Source: Sphingorhabdus sp. SMR4y
Lineage (GTDB): Bacteria > Pseudomonadota > Alphaproteobacteria > Sphingomonadales > Sphingomonadaceae
Length of the DNA: 64,000 nucleotides
Assembly (NCBI RefSeq): GCF_002218195.1
Contig: NZ_CP022336.1
Span: forward strand, 496,001-560,000
Direction of reading: 5' to 3'
Below the pieces are notes generated by a model. It was not told the DNA's origin, ran no database searches, and saw only the letters and a list, made by a program, of their open reading frames with translations. Both the position numbers and the translations under genes were made by a program. The first letter of the stretch is position 1. The number at the start of each line of letters is the position of its first letter. Of the stretch, positions 1 to 10,560 are shown piece after piece.

Positions 1-744
1 CTGATATCGGCTCTCGCCATGACGCTTATCGTCGGTGGTCGCTATCTGCTCAGCAGCGGATTCTTCGCCTGGCTGACCGGTCGGGTGCGGCCGGGACATT
101 ATGACAGGCTAAAGCCGCAGATAGGACGGGAAATCCGCTGGTCGCTTCTGTCTGCCGCCATTTATGGCGTGCCGGCCGGCATTGTCGCCTGGGCCTGGCA
201 AAATGCCGGCTGGACCAGAATATATACCGATTTCAACATGTACCCAATATGGTATTTACCGCTTTCCTTCTTCCTGTATCTCTTCCTGCACGACACGTGG
301 TTCTACTGGACCCACCGGCTGTTTCACCGGCCAAAATGGTTCCGGATCGCTCACGCCGTCCACCATGACAGCCGTCCGCCGACTGCGTGGGCCGCGATGA
401 GCTTTCATCCGGTTGAGGCTGTCAGCGGTGCTGTTGTTATTCCGGCTCTCGTAATGGCGATCCCGGTCCATGTCGGTGTTTTGGGTTTGGTATTGCTGAC
501 CATGACGGTTATGGGCGTAACCAATCACATGGGATGGGAAATGTTTCCGCGCTGGCTGGTGCGCGGGCGATTGGGCAGATGGCTGATCACCGCGACACAT
601 CATGAGAAACATCACGAAACATATCGAGGTAATTATGGGTTATATTTCCGTTTTTGGGACAGGCTTTGCGGCACGGATATCGGGCTTGCCGAAGATGGCA
701 GCCGCTTCGGCGCTGTTGCTCGGAGCGAGCGCGTCTGCAGGTGA
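1..744 (+). CDS. Sterol desaturase / fatty acid hydroxylase superfamily protein (5' end outside window)
   Basis: Integral membrane di-iron hydroxylase of the fatty acid hydroxylase superfamily, the group that includes sterol desaturases and carotenoid hydroxylases. Counting from the first ATG at 19, the three histidine clusters are present: HRLFH at 99-103 (HX3H), HAVHH near 112-116 (HX2HH) and HHEKHH near the C-terminus. Hydrophobic stretches lie between the clusters. The frame is still open from base 1 to the ATG at 19 and reads like protein, so the true start is probably to the left of the window. The 3' end overlaps the DUF2141 gene, which suggests a translationally coupled pair. The substrate cannot be told from the sequence. 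Confidence 0.85.
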   Translation: MISALAMTLIVGGRYLLSSGFFAWLTGRVRPGHYDRLKPQIGREIRWSLLSAAIYGVPAGIVAWAWQNAGWTRIYTDFNMYPIWYLPLSFFLYLFLHDTWFYWTHRLFHRPKWFRIAHAVHHDSRPPTAWAAMSFHPVEAVSGAVVIPALVMAIPVHVGVLGLVLLTMTVMGVTNHMGWEMFPRWLVRGRLGRWLITATHHEKHHETYRGNYGLYFRFWDRLCGTDIGLAEDGSRFGAVARSERVCR

Positions 745-1144
745 GGCTCCGGCCCCGTCCGCGCCGGCAATTTCCGCTTCGATCGATCTGGCGATCACCG
801 GACTGCGTTCCGACAAGGGCAATGTGCTGGTATGTCTGAGCGCAAACCCGAAATTTTTCCCGGATTGCAGCAAGGACAAGCAGGCCCGCAAACTCAAGAT
901 ATCGGCGGTTAAGGCCGGAACTGTCCAGATCGCGGATGTCAAACCTGGCACCTATGCCGTTGCGCTGGTGCATGACGAGAATGCCAACGGCAAAATGGAC
1001 CTGCGTCTGTTCCTGCCGCGCGAGGGTTTCGGCTTTTCCCGCAACCCAAAAATCGGCATGGGCCCGCCGAAATTCAAATCGGCCCAGTTCACCATCGGCA
1101 GTGATGATGCGCATTATGCGGTGCGGATGAAATATATCCTGTAA
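635..1144 (+). CDS. DUF2141 family exported protein
   Basis: Small secreted or periplasmic protein of the DUF2141 family, whose function is unknown. An N-terminal hydrophobic segment ending in GASASA looks like a signal peptide. The mature part has the family features GNVLVCL and ALVHDENANGKMD, followed by FLPREGFGFS. I chose the ATG at 635 because GAGG sits five bases upstream; an ATG at 695 would also give a signal peptide. It overlaps the end of the hydroxylase gene by about 110 bases, so the two are probably co-translated. Such pairing is seen elsewhere (from memory), hinting at a role in lipid or pigment metabolism. Confidence 0.85.
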   Translation: MGYISVFGTGFAARISGLPKMAAASALLLGASASAGEAPAPSAPAISASIDLAITGLRSDKGNVLVCLSANPKFFPDCSKDKQARKLKISAVKAGTVQIADVKPGTYAVALVHDENANGKMDLRLFLPREGFGFSRNPKIGMGPPKFKSAQFTIGSDDAHYAVRMKYIL

Positions 1145-1214
1145 TCCGGAAAAAATTAACCGTTGCCTAGGACTCTCGCGGCATTCTCCTGAGACCGATC
1201 AGGAGCTGCGTAAT

Positions 1215-1925
1215 ATGTATCAATCCCGCCATATGCTATTCAACCAGAAAGAGGGCACGCAACAGGCCCGCCTGCCGGATATCGTCGATGCCTTTTCCTC
1301 TGTGCTGGACCTCAGCGAGGGACAGTCTGCCGGACCCAGCATTCGTTCCAGCTGGATAGCCATCCAGTTGGCAATGGCAAGGGGTATGAAGGGTGATCCG
1401 TTGCGCGATGTCTGTTGCGCGGTGTTGTTGAAGGAACTCGACGAATATTGGACCGGTGCGACCGGCGTCGATGCGCCAGGCCGCAGACGGGAGCACCCGC
1501 AGGGTTCAGTCCGTGAAAATGGTGGCGAGAGCAGAGCGGGGCGCGTAGTGCACCGCCGCGAGTGCGGATCCGTTTTCGCCCCTCCGTCCGGCTTTTCAAA
1601 AGACGTGGCCATCGCCCTAGCGCATCTTGGTGAACATTGGGACGGCGGCGGTTTGCCCCTTGGTCTTGCCGGCAGTGAAATCCACATCACTGCCCGGATT
1701 GCGCTTCTGGCGCAGATAGCTGATGACGTATATAGCACGAGGGGCAGGGAAGCCGCGCTGGCCGAGGTCCGGAACCGGGCCGGAAGCTGGCTTGATCCAG
1801 AGCTTTGCGTGCTGTTCGAGAAACTGTCAGAAGCCAGCGGTTTCTGGGAAGAACTCGCGCTCGATGATCTGCCGGAACAATTCTTGGCGCTGCTGGCGAT
1901 GATGGCAGAAGAGCAATCGGTCTAG
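1215..1925 (+). CDS. Degenerate HD-GYP-like domain protein
   Basis: The second half carries the signature of the HD-GYP phosphodiesterase fold: EHWDGGGLPLGLAG followed by IHITARIALLAQIADDVY and an aged match to the FDPEL element (WLDPELCVLFEKL). The GYP triad is GGL-P rather than GYP, and the expected N-terminal HD metal ligands are not recognisable where LLKELDEYW stands. Catalysis against cyclic di-GMP is therefore doubtful, and a structural or sensory role is more likely. An AGGAG box lies about ten bases before the ATG. It stands alone between the DUF2141 gene and the porin, with no visible partner domain. Confidence 0.6.
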   Translation: MYQSRHMLFNQKEGTQQARLPDIVDAFSSVLDLSEGQSAGPSIRSSWIAIQLAMARGMKGDPLRDVCCAVLLKELDEYWTGATGVDAPGRRREHPQGSVRENGGESRAGRVVHRRECGSVFAPPSGFSKDVAIALAHLGEHWDGGGLPLGLAGSEIHITARIALLAQIADDVYSTRGREAALAEVRNRAGSWLDPELCVLFEKLSEASGFWEELALDDLPEQFLALLAMMAEEQSV

Positions 1926-2021
1926 CAACTCTATCCCTTTTGGCTGTCGGGCTTTATAGCGGGATGGAACCGTAAAGCGGTCCGCGCGTTGAACCAGCGC
2001 GCAACCAACAGGGAAACAGTC

Positions 2022-2888
2022 TTGAAACAATCGCACATGATCCGCCACGCCATCTTGCTCTCTCTGGGTTTTGGCCTGTCCTCTCCGCTGCTCGCGCAGG
2101 AAGAGCCGATGCGCGGGCCGGCTGAAGAATCGGTATTTGACGGCGATTATCTGACCGCGGGTATCGGCGTCGCCGTGGGGTCCAGCTACGAAGGATCGGA
2201 CAATTACACAGTTTCACCCTTGCCGGTGGTGCTGGGCAGCTTCGGCGGTGTCGATTTTCAGCCGCGTGGACCGGGTGTTGCGCTCGATTTCATTCCGGAT
2301 CGCGATGGCGCAAAAGTGGATTTCATCTTCGGGCCGGTGGTCCGGGCGCGATTTGATCGCCACAATTCGATCGAAGACGAGGTGGTCAAGTCGCTAGGCA
2401 AGCTCGACTTTGCGGTCGAGGTTGGTCCGTTTGCCGGTGTCCAGGTCAACCGGGTGCTCAACCCCTATGACTCTTTGACCGCGCAGGTCGATGTGCGCTG
2501 GGATGTCGCTGGCGCGCACGACGGTATGGTAGTTTTCCCCAGCCTGACCTATTTCACTCCGCTCAGCCGCGGTATCGCGACCAGCTTTTCGATCAACGCG
2601 GAATATGTCGACGATGACTATGCCGACTATTATTTCAGCATATCGCCAACCGGCTCGGCGGCCAGTGGCCTGCCGACCTTCACTGCAGACAGCGGCTGGA
2701 AAAATGTAGGCGCGACCATGCTGACCGCAGTCGATCTGGATGGCGACGTCACCAACGGCGGTTTCAGCATGATCTTCCTCGGCGGCTATTCCCGGATGCT
2801 GGGCGACCCGAAACGCTCCCCGGTCACGTCAGTCCGTGGCAGCGCCAACCAGTTTTTCGGCGCGATCGGAGTAGGCTACACGTTTTAG
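2022..2888 (+). CDS. MipA/OmpV family outer membrane protein
   Basis: Outer membrane beta-barrel of the MipA/OmpV family, known in other species as scaffold or porin-like proteins. A signal peptide (ILLSLGFGLSSPLLAQ) precedes the family hallmark DYLTAGIGVAVGSSYEGSD and the repeated amphipathic strands. It ends in an aromatic-terminated strand (GAIGVGYTF), as expected for BAM-dependent barrels. The start is uncertain: TTG at 2022 has a GGGAAA box upstream, while ATG at 2037 lacks one. No channel specificity can be read from the sequence. Confidence 0.8.
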   Translation: MKQSHMIRHAILLSLGFGLSSPLLAQEEPMRGPAEESVFDGDYLTAGIGVAVGSSYEGSDNYTVSPLPVVLGSFGGVDFQPRGPGVALDFIPDRDGAKVDFIFGPVVRARFDRHNSIEDEVVKSLGKLDFAVEVGPFAGVQVNRVLNPYDSLTAQVDVRWDVAGAHDGMVVFPSLTYFTPLSRGIATSFSINAEYVDDDYADYYFSISPTGSAASGLPTFTADSGWKNVGATMLTAVDLDGDVTNGGFSMIFLGGYSRMLGDPKRSPVTSVRGSANQFFGAIGVGYTF

Positions 2889-2926
2889 GTGTCTTGGACT
2901 AGGAGAGGCGCGGCCGTATCGCCCAC

Positions 2927-4681
2927 TCAATTCCCTGGTGGTTTTTCCTTGCTTGTGCTTTCCTTCTTGTTGTCCGGGCGTGGTAACGGCTTTCCGGTTA
3001 CTTCCTCTTTGTCGGTTTCCACAGGTACAACCTTTTCATCGGCGACTTTCGTTGCGCCCGAAACCAGATTTTCAAGCGAGGACCCATCTAGCCCCAGTTC
3101 TTTCATGAGCCCGTCGATAACCGGGGCCTGGGCACGATAGGACAGGGCGGCAGAAACCGCATCGGTCGCAAGATTGCCGCTGTTGCCATTTCCGGTGCCG
3201 CCCTTGCTGGCGACACTGTTGCCGCCGCCATTCTGGTTGATCCCGTCGAGCTGGACGATCTTGATCGAGTCGATCGCTTCCATAGGCTTGGCCGATTCCC
3301 GGATGACCTCAGGCAAAACATTGAGCAATGCCATCTTGGTTTGCAGCGAAATCTGATCGGATGACAATATATTCGCCGCTTCGTTGATGGCGCGCTGTCC
3401 TGCGGCTTCGACTTCGAAACGCACCCGAGCAGCTTCGGCGCGAAGCTTTTCCGATTCCGCTTCGCCCTCGGCATCCAGTCGCATCGCTGCCGCCCGGTTT
3501 CCTGCGGCTTCCTTTTCCGCTTCCGCCTGCACCTTGACACCGATGGCCTGACGCTCGGCCTGTTTCGACGCTTCGATCAGTTCGATACGTTTGTCGCGGT
3601 CGGCGATTTCGGTTTCCCGCGCACTGGTGACCTGTTCCTCCGCGGCTACAGCCTTGGCGCGGGCCTCATCGGCCTCGGCCTTGGCCTGGCTTTCCTCGCG
3701 CGACTTGTTCTGGATCGCGATCTGTTGCTCCTGACGGGCGATCTCGATCGCCTGTGTCTGGGCGATACGGGCTTCTTCAACAGCTCGGTCGGCTTCTATC
3801 TGGCTGCTGTCGACCTGCTGTTTTGCCTTGATCTGCGCGTCTTTCGCGTCACGGTCGCGGCCAGCCTGTTCCTTCGCTACTTCCGATGCCTGTATAGCTC
3901 GGCGGACCTCGACCTCGCGTTCCTGTTCCAGTCTCGCAAATTCATTGTCCCGGCTGATTTCAAACGAGCGCTGGTCGGCCTGCAGATTTTTTGTCTCGAT
4001 CTGGACGCGTGTATCCTGCTCGATATCGTTTCGCGCTTTCTTGCGCAGTTCGATCTGCTCGGTCAGCTTCGTCAAGCCCTCGGCATCAAAAGCATTATTG
4101 GCGTTGAAATGTTCGATGCTGGTCTGATCCAGCCCGGTAAGCGAAACCGATTCCAGCTCCAGACCGTTCATTGCCAGATCGCTCGACGATGCCTGCTGTA
4201 CCTTCTGGACAAAATCCGCGCGCTGTTCGTGCAATTCGTTCATCGTCATGCCGGCAGCAACCGAGCGAAGCGCATCGACAAACTTGCCTTCGACCAGATC
4301 CTTCAGCATCTCCGGCTGCATCGTCCGCAGGCCGAGCGTCTGCGCCGCCATCGCCAGCGATTGTGCATCCTGTCGTACACGTACGTAAAATTCGGCTTTC
4401 ACATCGATGCGCAGCCGATCGAGCGTGATCAGCGCGTCGACATTGTTGCGCTCGACCGCCAGTCGTACGGTGTTCATGTTTACCGGCATGGTCTCATGGA
4501 AAACCGGGAACACCATGGCGCCGCCGTTCATCACGACTTTCTCGCCACCGAAACCGGTCCGGACGAAAGCAATTTCTTTGGTCGCGCGTTTGTAAAGACG
4601 GGTAAGGATCAATGCGAAGATGATCAGGCCTACCAGAGGGGCGCCAGCATAAATCGCGATCTGGCTTACGTTTTCAAGCAT
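2927..4681 (-). CDS. Flotillin / SPFH-band 7 family protein (YqiK-like)
   Basis: Membrane-microdomain scaffold. An N-terminal membrane segment (about residues 8-28) is followed by an SPFH domain to roughly residue 200. Then comes a very long charged coiled coil rich in Ala, Glu, Gln and Arg, and a Gly/Asn-rich linker leading to a C-terminal Lys/Glu/Pro-rich tail. Length (584 residues) and order match YqiK-type flotillins. It lies downstream of the YqiJ-like gene on the same strand, a conserved pairing. The long coiled coil produces a misleading open frame on the opposite strand (3725-4732). Confidence 0.9.
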   Translation of the reverse strand: MLENVSQIAIYAGAPLVGLIIFALILTRLYKRATKEIAFVRTGFGGEKVVMNGGAMVFPVFHETMPVNMNTVRLAVERNNVDALITLDRLRIDVKAEFYVRVRQDAQSLAMAAQTLGLRTMQPEMLKDLVEGKFVDALRSVAAGMTMNELHEQRADFVQKVQQASSSDLAMNGLELESVSLTGLDQTSIEHFNANNAFDAEGLTKLTEQIELRKKARNDIEQDTRVQIETKNLQADQRSFEISRDNEFARLEQEREVEVRRAIQASEVAKEQAGRDRDAKDAQIKAKQQVDSSQIEADRAVEEARIAQTQAIEIARQEQQIAIQNKSREESQAKAEADEARAKAVAAEEQVTSARETEIADRDKRIELIEASKQAERQAIGVKVQAEAEKEAAGNRAAAMRLDAEGEAESEKLRAEAARVRFEVEAAGQRAINEAANILSSDQISLQTKMALLNVLPEVIRESAKPMEAIDSIKIVQLDGINQNGGGNSVASKGGTGNGNSGNLATDAVSAALSYRAQAPVIDGLMKELGLDGSSLENLVSGATKVADEKVVPVETDKEEVTGKPLPRPDNKKESTSKEKPPGN

Positions 4682-4786
4682 ATATTCTCTCTCTCGTTTC
4701 GCGATGCGCGTTGGTCCGGCATCGTTTTTTAAATCTTCTCAGACCAAAGTCGCTGATTGCCTTCCGGCCAACTGTCACCGCGCCGG

Positions 4787-5413
4787 TCAAGTTTCGCTAA
4801 GCCAGTGGGTGCCCACTGCAACGGCTTTGAAAATGTCACCGTCTCGGCGCACCAGCAGCACTTCTTCTCCGGCAAGAAAAATCCCGTCCTCACTGTCCGG
4901 TTCGACCATTAGCGCGTGGCCGTGACCATAGCGGTCCTTTACTTTGGCGCGGGCCGGATAACCGGGCTTTGCCGTGCCTATGTCGATGATGGCGCGGCGG
5001 CCGGTGAGTTCGTCGATAGACACCGCTGTCGTCTCGTCCTGCGGGATGATCCTTGCCAGCGGCTTTGATAGCAGACCGGTCAATGGCAGCGCCACGAGCA
5101 GCGCGCCAGCCGCCGCCAGTGAAGGCGGCAATAGTCGACCAGTGAGGGTTTGAATGAATTGCTGTCCGGCAAATCCGGTCAGTCCGAAGACCAGAAGGAA
5201 CAGCACCAGCAGAATCAGGAACGGCAATCGCCCCCATCCGAAAAAAGAGAGAAGCCCGCCCGCGACACCGGTGCCATCGACATCGGCATCCATATCTACA
5301 TCGCTGTCGAAGCCGCCGAAGCCGATCAGTTGCAAAACACCAAGAGCGACCATCAAAACCAGGGCTGCCGCGAAAACAATGTTTTCGTCTGCTAGCCAAA
5401 AGTCGATCACCAT
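4787..5413 (-). CDS. YqiJ-like membrane protein with C-terminal OB-fold
   Basis: Partner of the flotillin downstream. Three hydrophobic segments lie in the first two-thirds, with an acidic loop (DSDVDMDADVDG) between the first two. The soluble C-terminal part (ELTGRRAIIDIGTAKPGYPARAKVKD and on) resembles the NfeD/YqiJ OB-fold that accompanies flotillins. The start at 5413 is supported by AAGGAG four bases upstream; a more upstream ATG at 5434 has no ribosome site. NfeD-like proteins are thought to help organise flotillin rafts. Confidence 0.8.
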   Translation of the reverse strand: MVIDFWLADENIVFAAALVLMVALGVLQLIGFGGFDSDVDMDADVDGTGVAGGLLSFFGWGRLPFLILLVLFLLVFGLTGFAGQQFIQTLTGRLLPPSLAAAGALLVALPLTGLLSKPLARIIPQDETTAVSIDELTGRRAIIDIGTAKPGYPARAKVKDRYGHGHALMVEPDSEDGIFLAGEEVLLVRRDGDIFKAVAVGTHWLSET

Positions 5414-5511
5414 CCCGCTCCTTGAAAAAAACATCTTATACTTTTGATATTGGATAGAATATTCGGGATTCGGTCAATGTAAATCGATATTCATTATCCT
5501 CTTTTGCCAAG

Positions 5512-5541
5512 TTGACAGTGGCTCTCGACAGAAGCGATTAT
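5512..5541 (+). promoter_or_regulatory. Probable sigma-70 promoter for the thiamine leader
   Basis: A TTGACA -35 box at 5512-5517 and GATTAT at 5536-5541 are separated by 18 bases, just upstream of the TPP riboswitch. Transcription would start about 10-20 bases before the aptamer. The assignment rests on box match and position only. Confidence 0.5.
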
Positions 5542-5559
5542 CGCGCCTAGACTCCGGAC

Positions 5560-5665
5560 ATTCCCCGGGGAGTCGTTTGACTGAGAGGGGCGCGTAACGT
5601 CGCCCGACCCGCAGAACCTGATCCGGCCCCGCTCATACGGGCTTACCGGCGTAGGGAGGGAGCGG
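5560..5665 (+). promoter_or_regulatory. TPP riboswitch (THI element)
   Basis: The conserved aptamer blocks appear in the right order: a GGGGAG strand near 5567-5572, CTGAGAGG at 5581-5588, GACCC then GAACCTGATC near 5605-5622, and the closing GTAGGGAGGGAG near 5651. Thiamine pyrophosphate binding would reduce expression of the downstream genes. The first gene after it is an uncharacterised membrane protein, then thiC. No strong terminator hairpin follows, so control is more likely at translation initiation, the usual mode in Gram-negatives. Confidence 0.92.
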
Positions 5666-5720
5666 TTATTTGGGCATCCCCGATACGCTCTTTCTCCCTC
5701 AGGACAGAAGGAGAGACGCG

Positions 5721-6125
5721 ATGGGCAGTGCAGGCAATATTACCGGGTGGATCACCCTATTTTTTGGCCTTTACGGCCTCGCCGCCGGTGTCGGCGAATT
5801 TCGCAATCCCGGCTTCTGGGGACGGATGGTGCGCGAAGTCCAGGCCAGCAGCGCGCTGCAGTTTCTTACCGGCTTCATCACCCTGATCCTCGGCGCGACC
5901 ATCTATCTGGTCAATCCCTTCGATCCGGCTGACTGGCTGTCGATCCTGATCACCGTTATCGGCGGCTGGATATTGATCGAAGGCCTGCTGATCATGGCGG
6001 TCGGCGACTGGTTCATGGGCATTGCCGCCCGCCTGATGGGCAAGGGCGCACGCGCCTGGGCAATATTCTCCATCATATTCGGCCTCGTGGCCGCCTTTGC
6101 CGGCTTCGTCCGGCTTCAAGTTTAA
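5721..6125 (+). CDS. Small four-helix membrane protein under TPP riboswitch control
   Basis: A 134-residue hydrophobic protein with about four membrane segments (starting ITGWITLFFGLYGLAAG). I do not recognise the family. The ATG at 5721 follows AAGGAGAG by about seven bases; an in-frame TTG at 5670 lies in the riboswitch tail and is unlikely. It sits between the THI element and thiC, 24 bases before the thiC ATG, so it is co-transcribed and thiamine-regulated. A part in uptake of thiamine or a pyrimidine precursor is possible but is only inference; no transporter motif is visible. Confidence 0.75.
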   Translation: MGSAGNITGWITLFFGLYGLAAGVGEFRNPGFWGRMVREVQASSALQFLTGFITLILGATIYLVNPFDPADWLSILITVIGGWILIEGLLIMAVGDWFMGIAARLMGKGARAWAIFSIIFGLVAAFAGFVRLQV

Positions 6126-8048
<1,923 letters not shown>

Positions 8049-8116
8049 ATTCCCATCAGAAGTTTTTGCCAGTTTGAGGTTTCGACTTTATATTGGCCTG
8101 AATGGTAGGATTAGAA

Positions 8117-9319
8117 ATGGCTGAAGAAAAAACTCCAAATTACGACGCTGACTTTGTGGATAGAGACGAAGAATTCGAACTAGATGGTCCACAGGAAGAT
8201 TCCGATGGTCAGACAGTTACGCTCGCTGATTTCGACGGACTGGTTTTAGCTCCGAGCGATTGGACGGTTGGAACGATAAGAGAGCAAATTGGGAAGCAGA
8301 TTGATCTCGACCCAGACTTCCAGCGTCGAAACGTATGGTCATTGCGAGCGAAATCGAAATTTGTGGAATCAGTTCTATTGGGAGTGCCAATTCCGCAAAT
8401 ACTTCTGTCCTCCAAGGAAAATTCGCGGAGTGCGTTTCTGGTTTTGGACGGGAAGCAACGGCTTACAGCCATCAACGAATTTATGAATGGCAAGACGGCA
8501 TCGAATCACAAATTCAAACTTCGCAATTTGACAATTCTCACTGAACTTGAGGGTGCAACGTGGGAAGATATTCGAGACAAGAGTGATTGGGGGGATCGCT
8601 TTTTGAATGCCACATTGCGCACCGCGGTTTTGCGAGGATGGAACTCAGAAGCTGTCCTTTATGAAATTTTTCATCGATTAAATTCAGGCTCGGTGAGACT
8701 TTCGCCGATGGAATTAAGAATGTCTCTGCATCCCGGAGATTTCCTTAAGTTCATTATTAAATGGACCGAAGACATTAGCTCACTACACCGGTTACTTAAG
8801 AAAAAGTATCCTGACGCACGCATGAATGATGTTGAATTATGCGTCAGATTTTTGGCGTTCTCGGATGATCAGCTGCTTTACGATGGAAATTTGAAAGTAT
8901 TTCTCGACGAGCTGGCAAAGATCTACAATGAAAAATTTCAGAATTCAGAGTTCGCTCAACAGGTACAGGATCGACTAAACGTGATGAATTTCGCGATCGA
9001 TATAGGTATGAACGTTTTTGGTCCCAAAAACTTTTGCCGGAAATGGTTAGGCGAAAGATACGAATATCGTTTCAATCGAGCTTTGTTTGACGTTTTGGTT
9101 GGTTCCTTATCACATAAAAGGGTGTCGAATTGGGCACAGGAAAATCCAGAACAATTTGAAAGTGCTTTCAAAGAGCTTTGTTCCGACTCTCCTAAATTCA
9201 TTAGGTATGTTGAAGTTACGACAAAAACGAATGAGGCCACTAAGGGGCGTTTTAGTCTTTGGTATGACAAGCTGGAACAGGCATCAGGGATCAAGTTGCC
9301 GATCCCGAATATAAAGTAA
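8117..9319 (+). CDS. DUF262 (GmrSD/ParB-like) domain protein
   Basis: A 400-residue protein. After an acidic N-terminus it has a DUF262 domain: DFQRRNVWSLRAKSKFVES near residues 67-85 and the ParB-like nucleotide-binding box DGKQRL at 111-116. Families with this domain include the GmrS part of type IV restriction enzymes and other phage-defence proteins. AGGA lies seven bases before the ATG at 8117; an ATG at 8102 has none. AT-rich composition contrasts with thiC upstream, suggesting horizontal acquisition. Its stop codon abuts the ATG of the HEPN gene, so the two form one operon. The C-terminal half has no motif I recognise. Confidence 0.8.
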   Translation: MAEEKTPNYDADFVDRDEEFELDGPQEDSDGQTVTLADFDGLVLAPSDWTVGTIREQIGKQIDLDPDFQRRNVWSLRAKSKFVESVLLGVPIPQILLSSKENSRSAFLVLDGKQRLTAINEFMNGKTASNHKFKLRNLTILTELEGATWEDIRDKSDWGDRFLNATLRTAVLRGWNSEAVLYEIFHRLNSGSVRLSPMELRMSLHPGDFLKFIIKWTEDISSLHRLLKKKYPDARMNDVELCVRFLAFSDDQLLYDGNLKVFLDELAKIYNEKFQNSEFAQQVQDRLNVMNFAIDIGMNVFGPKNFCRKWLGERYEYRFNRALFDVLVGSLSHKRVSNWAQENPEQFESAFKELCSDSPKFIRYVEVTTKTNEATKGRFSLWYDKLEQASGIKLPIPNIK

Positions 9320-9568
9320 ATGGAAACGCCAACGCTTCTGTATCAGCAAATGATCCGAAATATTGATCATGCGCGTAAACTAGTGAGTAATGTTGAGCCA
9401 AACGGATGCAAAACTGACTTGCAGCACCTCAAATTGCGATCATTTGTGTTGCTTACCCATTCGATAATTGAAGAGTATATCGAGGATTTAGGAAGAGAGG
9501 TTGCTGTTGAGGCGCGTAAAGAGTTTAAAAAGGGAAAAATTACAAAGGCATTAGTAGCTCTTATTTCA

Positions 9569-9593
9569 GGGACCTATATATTTATGTGACCCA
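9569..9593. repeat. Left terminal inverted repeat of the IS1595-family element
   Basis: 25 bases, perfect inverted match to 12505-12529. It is preceded by the target duplication TTATTTCA (9561-9568). The element's inner promoter starts at the next base. Confidence 0.9.
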
Positions 9594-9622
9594 TTGACTT
9601 GGGTCAAATAAGTTTGTATAGA
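9594..9622 (+). promoter_or_regulatory. Transposase promoter
   Basis: TTGACT at 9594-9599 and TATAGA at 9617-9622 with the ideal 17-base spacing lie just inside the left terminal repeat. The -35 box is part of a small palindrome, TTGACTTGGGTCAA, which could allow autoregulation by the transposase. GGAG nine bases before the transposase ATG would serve as ribosome site. Confidence 0.55.
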
Positions 9623-9648
9623 ATAAGGGACGCAACGGAGTCCCTACA

Positions 9649-10560
9649 ATGAAGCAATTCAATACCCTGATCGAAATGATGGATGCCTTCCCTAATGAAC
9701 AGGCAGCGATTGATCATTTGCAGGCTATCCGTTGGAAGGATGGCGCATATTGCCCCCATTGCGGTAGCACGAAGGTTTATCATTTCTCCGATGGTAAAAA
9801 CCATAAGTGCGGCGATTGCCGGAAACGCTTTTCCATCCGCGTTGGTTCGATTTTTGAAGATAGCAAATTGCCGTTGCGCAAATGGTTCATGGCAATTTGG
9901 TTGGTTACGTCTCACAAAAAAGGCATCTCCAGCGTTCAACTCGCCAAAGATATCGGCGTAACTCAAAAATCAGCATGGTTTATGCTCCACCGCCTTCGCC
10001 ATGCAGCGCAAACGAAAAGCTTCAACGCTCCATTGGAAAACGAAGTTGAGGCTGATGAAACTTTCATCGGCGGAAAAGAAAAAAACAAACATTCGTGGCA
10101 GCGCACTGGCGGCAAGCAAGGTGGCGCGGGAAAATCAGCCGTTCTAGGCATCCTAGAGCGCAACGGTGAACTCCGCACAATGGAAACACCGAACCTTCGC
10201 GCAGGCACTATTCAGGGCGCTATCAGGGCTAACGTCAAGGCTGGTTCAACACTTATGACGGACGAGCACGGCGCTTTTAACGGCTTGGGATCGGACTATA
10301 TGCACCATCGTGTCGTCCACAGTGCGGGAGAATATGTTCGCGATTACTGCATCCACACGAACGGCATTGAAAGCGTATGGGCTTTGTTCAAGCGCCAGAT
10401 CATCGGAACTCACCATTGGCTTTCGCCCAAACATCTGTCAAAATATCTGAACGAAATGACATGGCGCTTTAATCGCCGCGAAATGGAAGAGGGTGAGCGC
10501 GTCAATTCCCTACTTTCCCAAGTTGACGGACGCTTGACCTACAAGGCACTGATAGCATGA
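9649..10560 (+). CDS. IS1595-family transposase
   Basis: A 303-residue transposase. The N-terminal zinc ribbon is CPHC near residues 36-39 and CGDC near 55-58, followed by a helix-turn-helix-like stretch (KGISSVQLAKDIGVTQKSAWFMLHRLR). The catalytic domain has EADETFIGG (first Asp), MTDEHGAF (second Asp) and NGIESVWALFKR (third acidic position), as in ISXO2-like DDE domains. The TGA stop overlaps the ATG of the Bro-N gene (ATGA), so the cargo gene is translationally coupled to it. No frameshift is seen. Confidence 0.95.
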   Translation: MKQFNTLIEMMDAFPNEQAAIDHLQAIRWKDGAYCPHCGSTKVYHFSDGKNHKCGDCRKRFSIRVGSIFEDSKLPLRKWFMAIWLVTSHKKGISSVQLAKDIGVTQKSAWFMLHRLRHAAQTKSFNAPLENEVEADETFIGGKEKNKHSWQRTGGKQGGAGKSAVLGILERNGELRTMETPNLRAGTIQGAIRANVKAGSTLMTDEHGAFNGLGSDYMHHRVVHSAGEYVRDYCIHTNGIESVWALFKRQIIGTHHWLSPKHLSKYLNEMTWRFNRREMEEGERVNSLLSQVDGRLTYKALIA

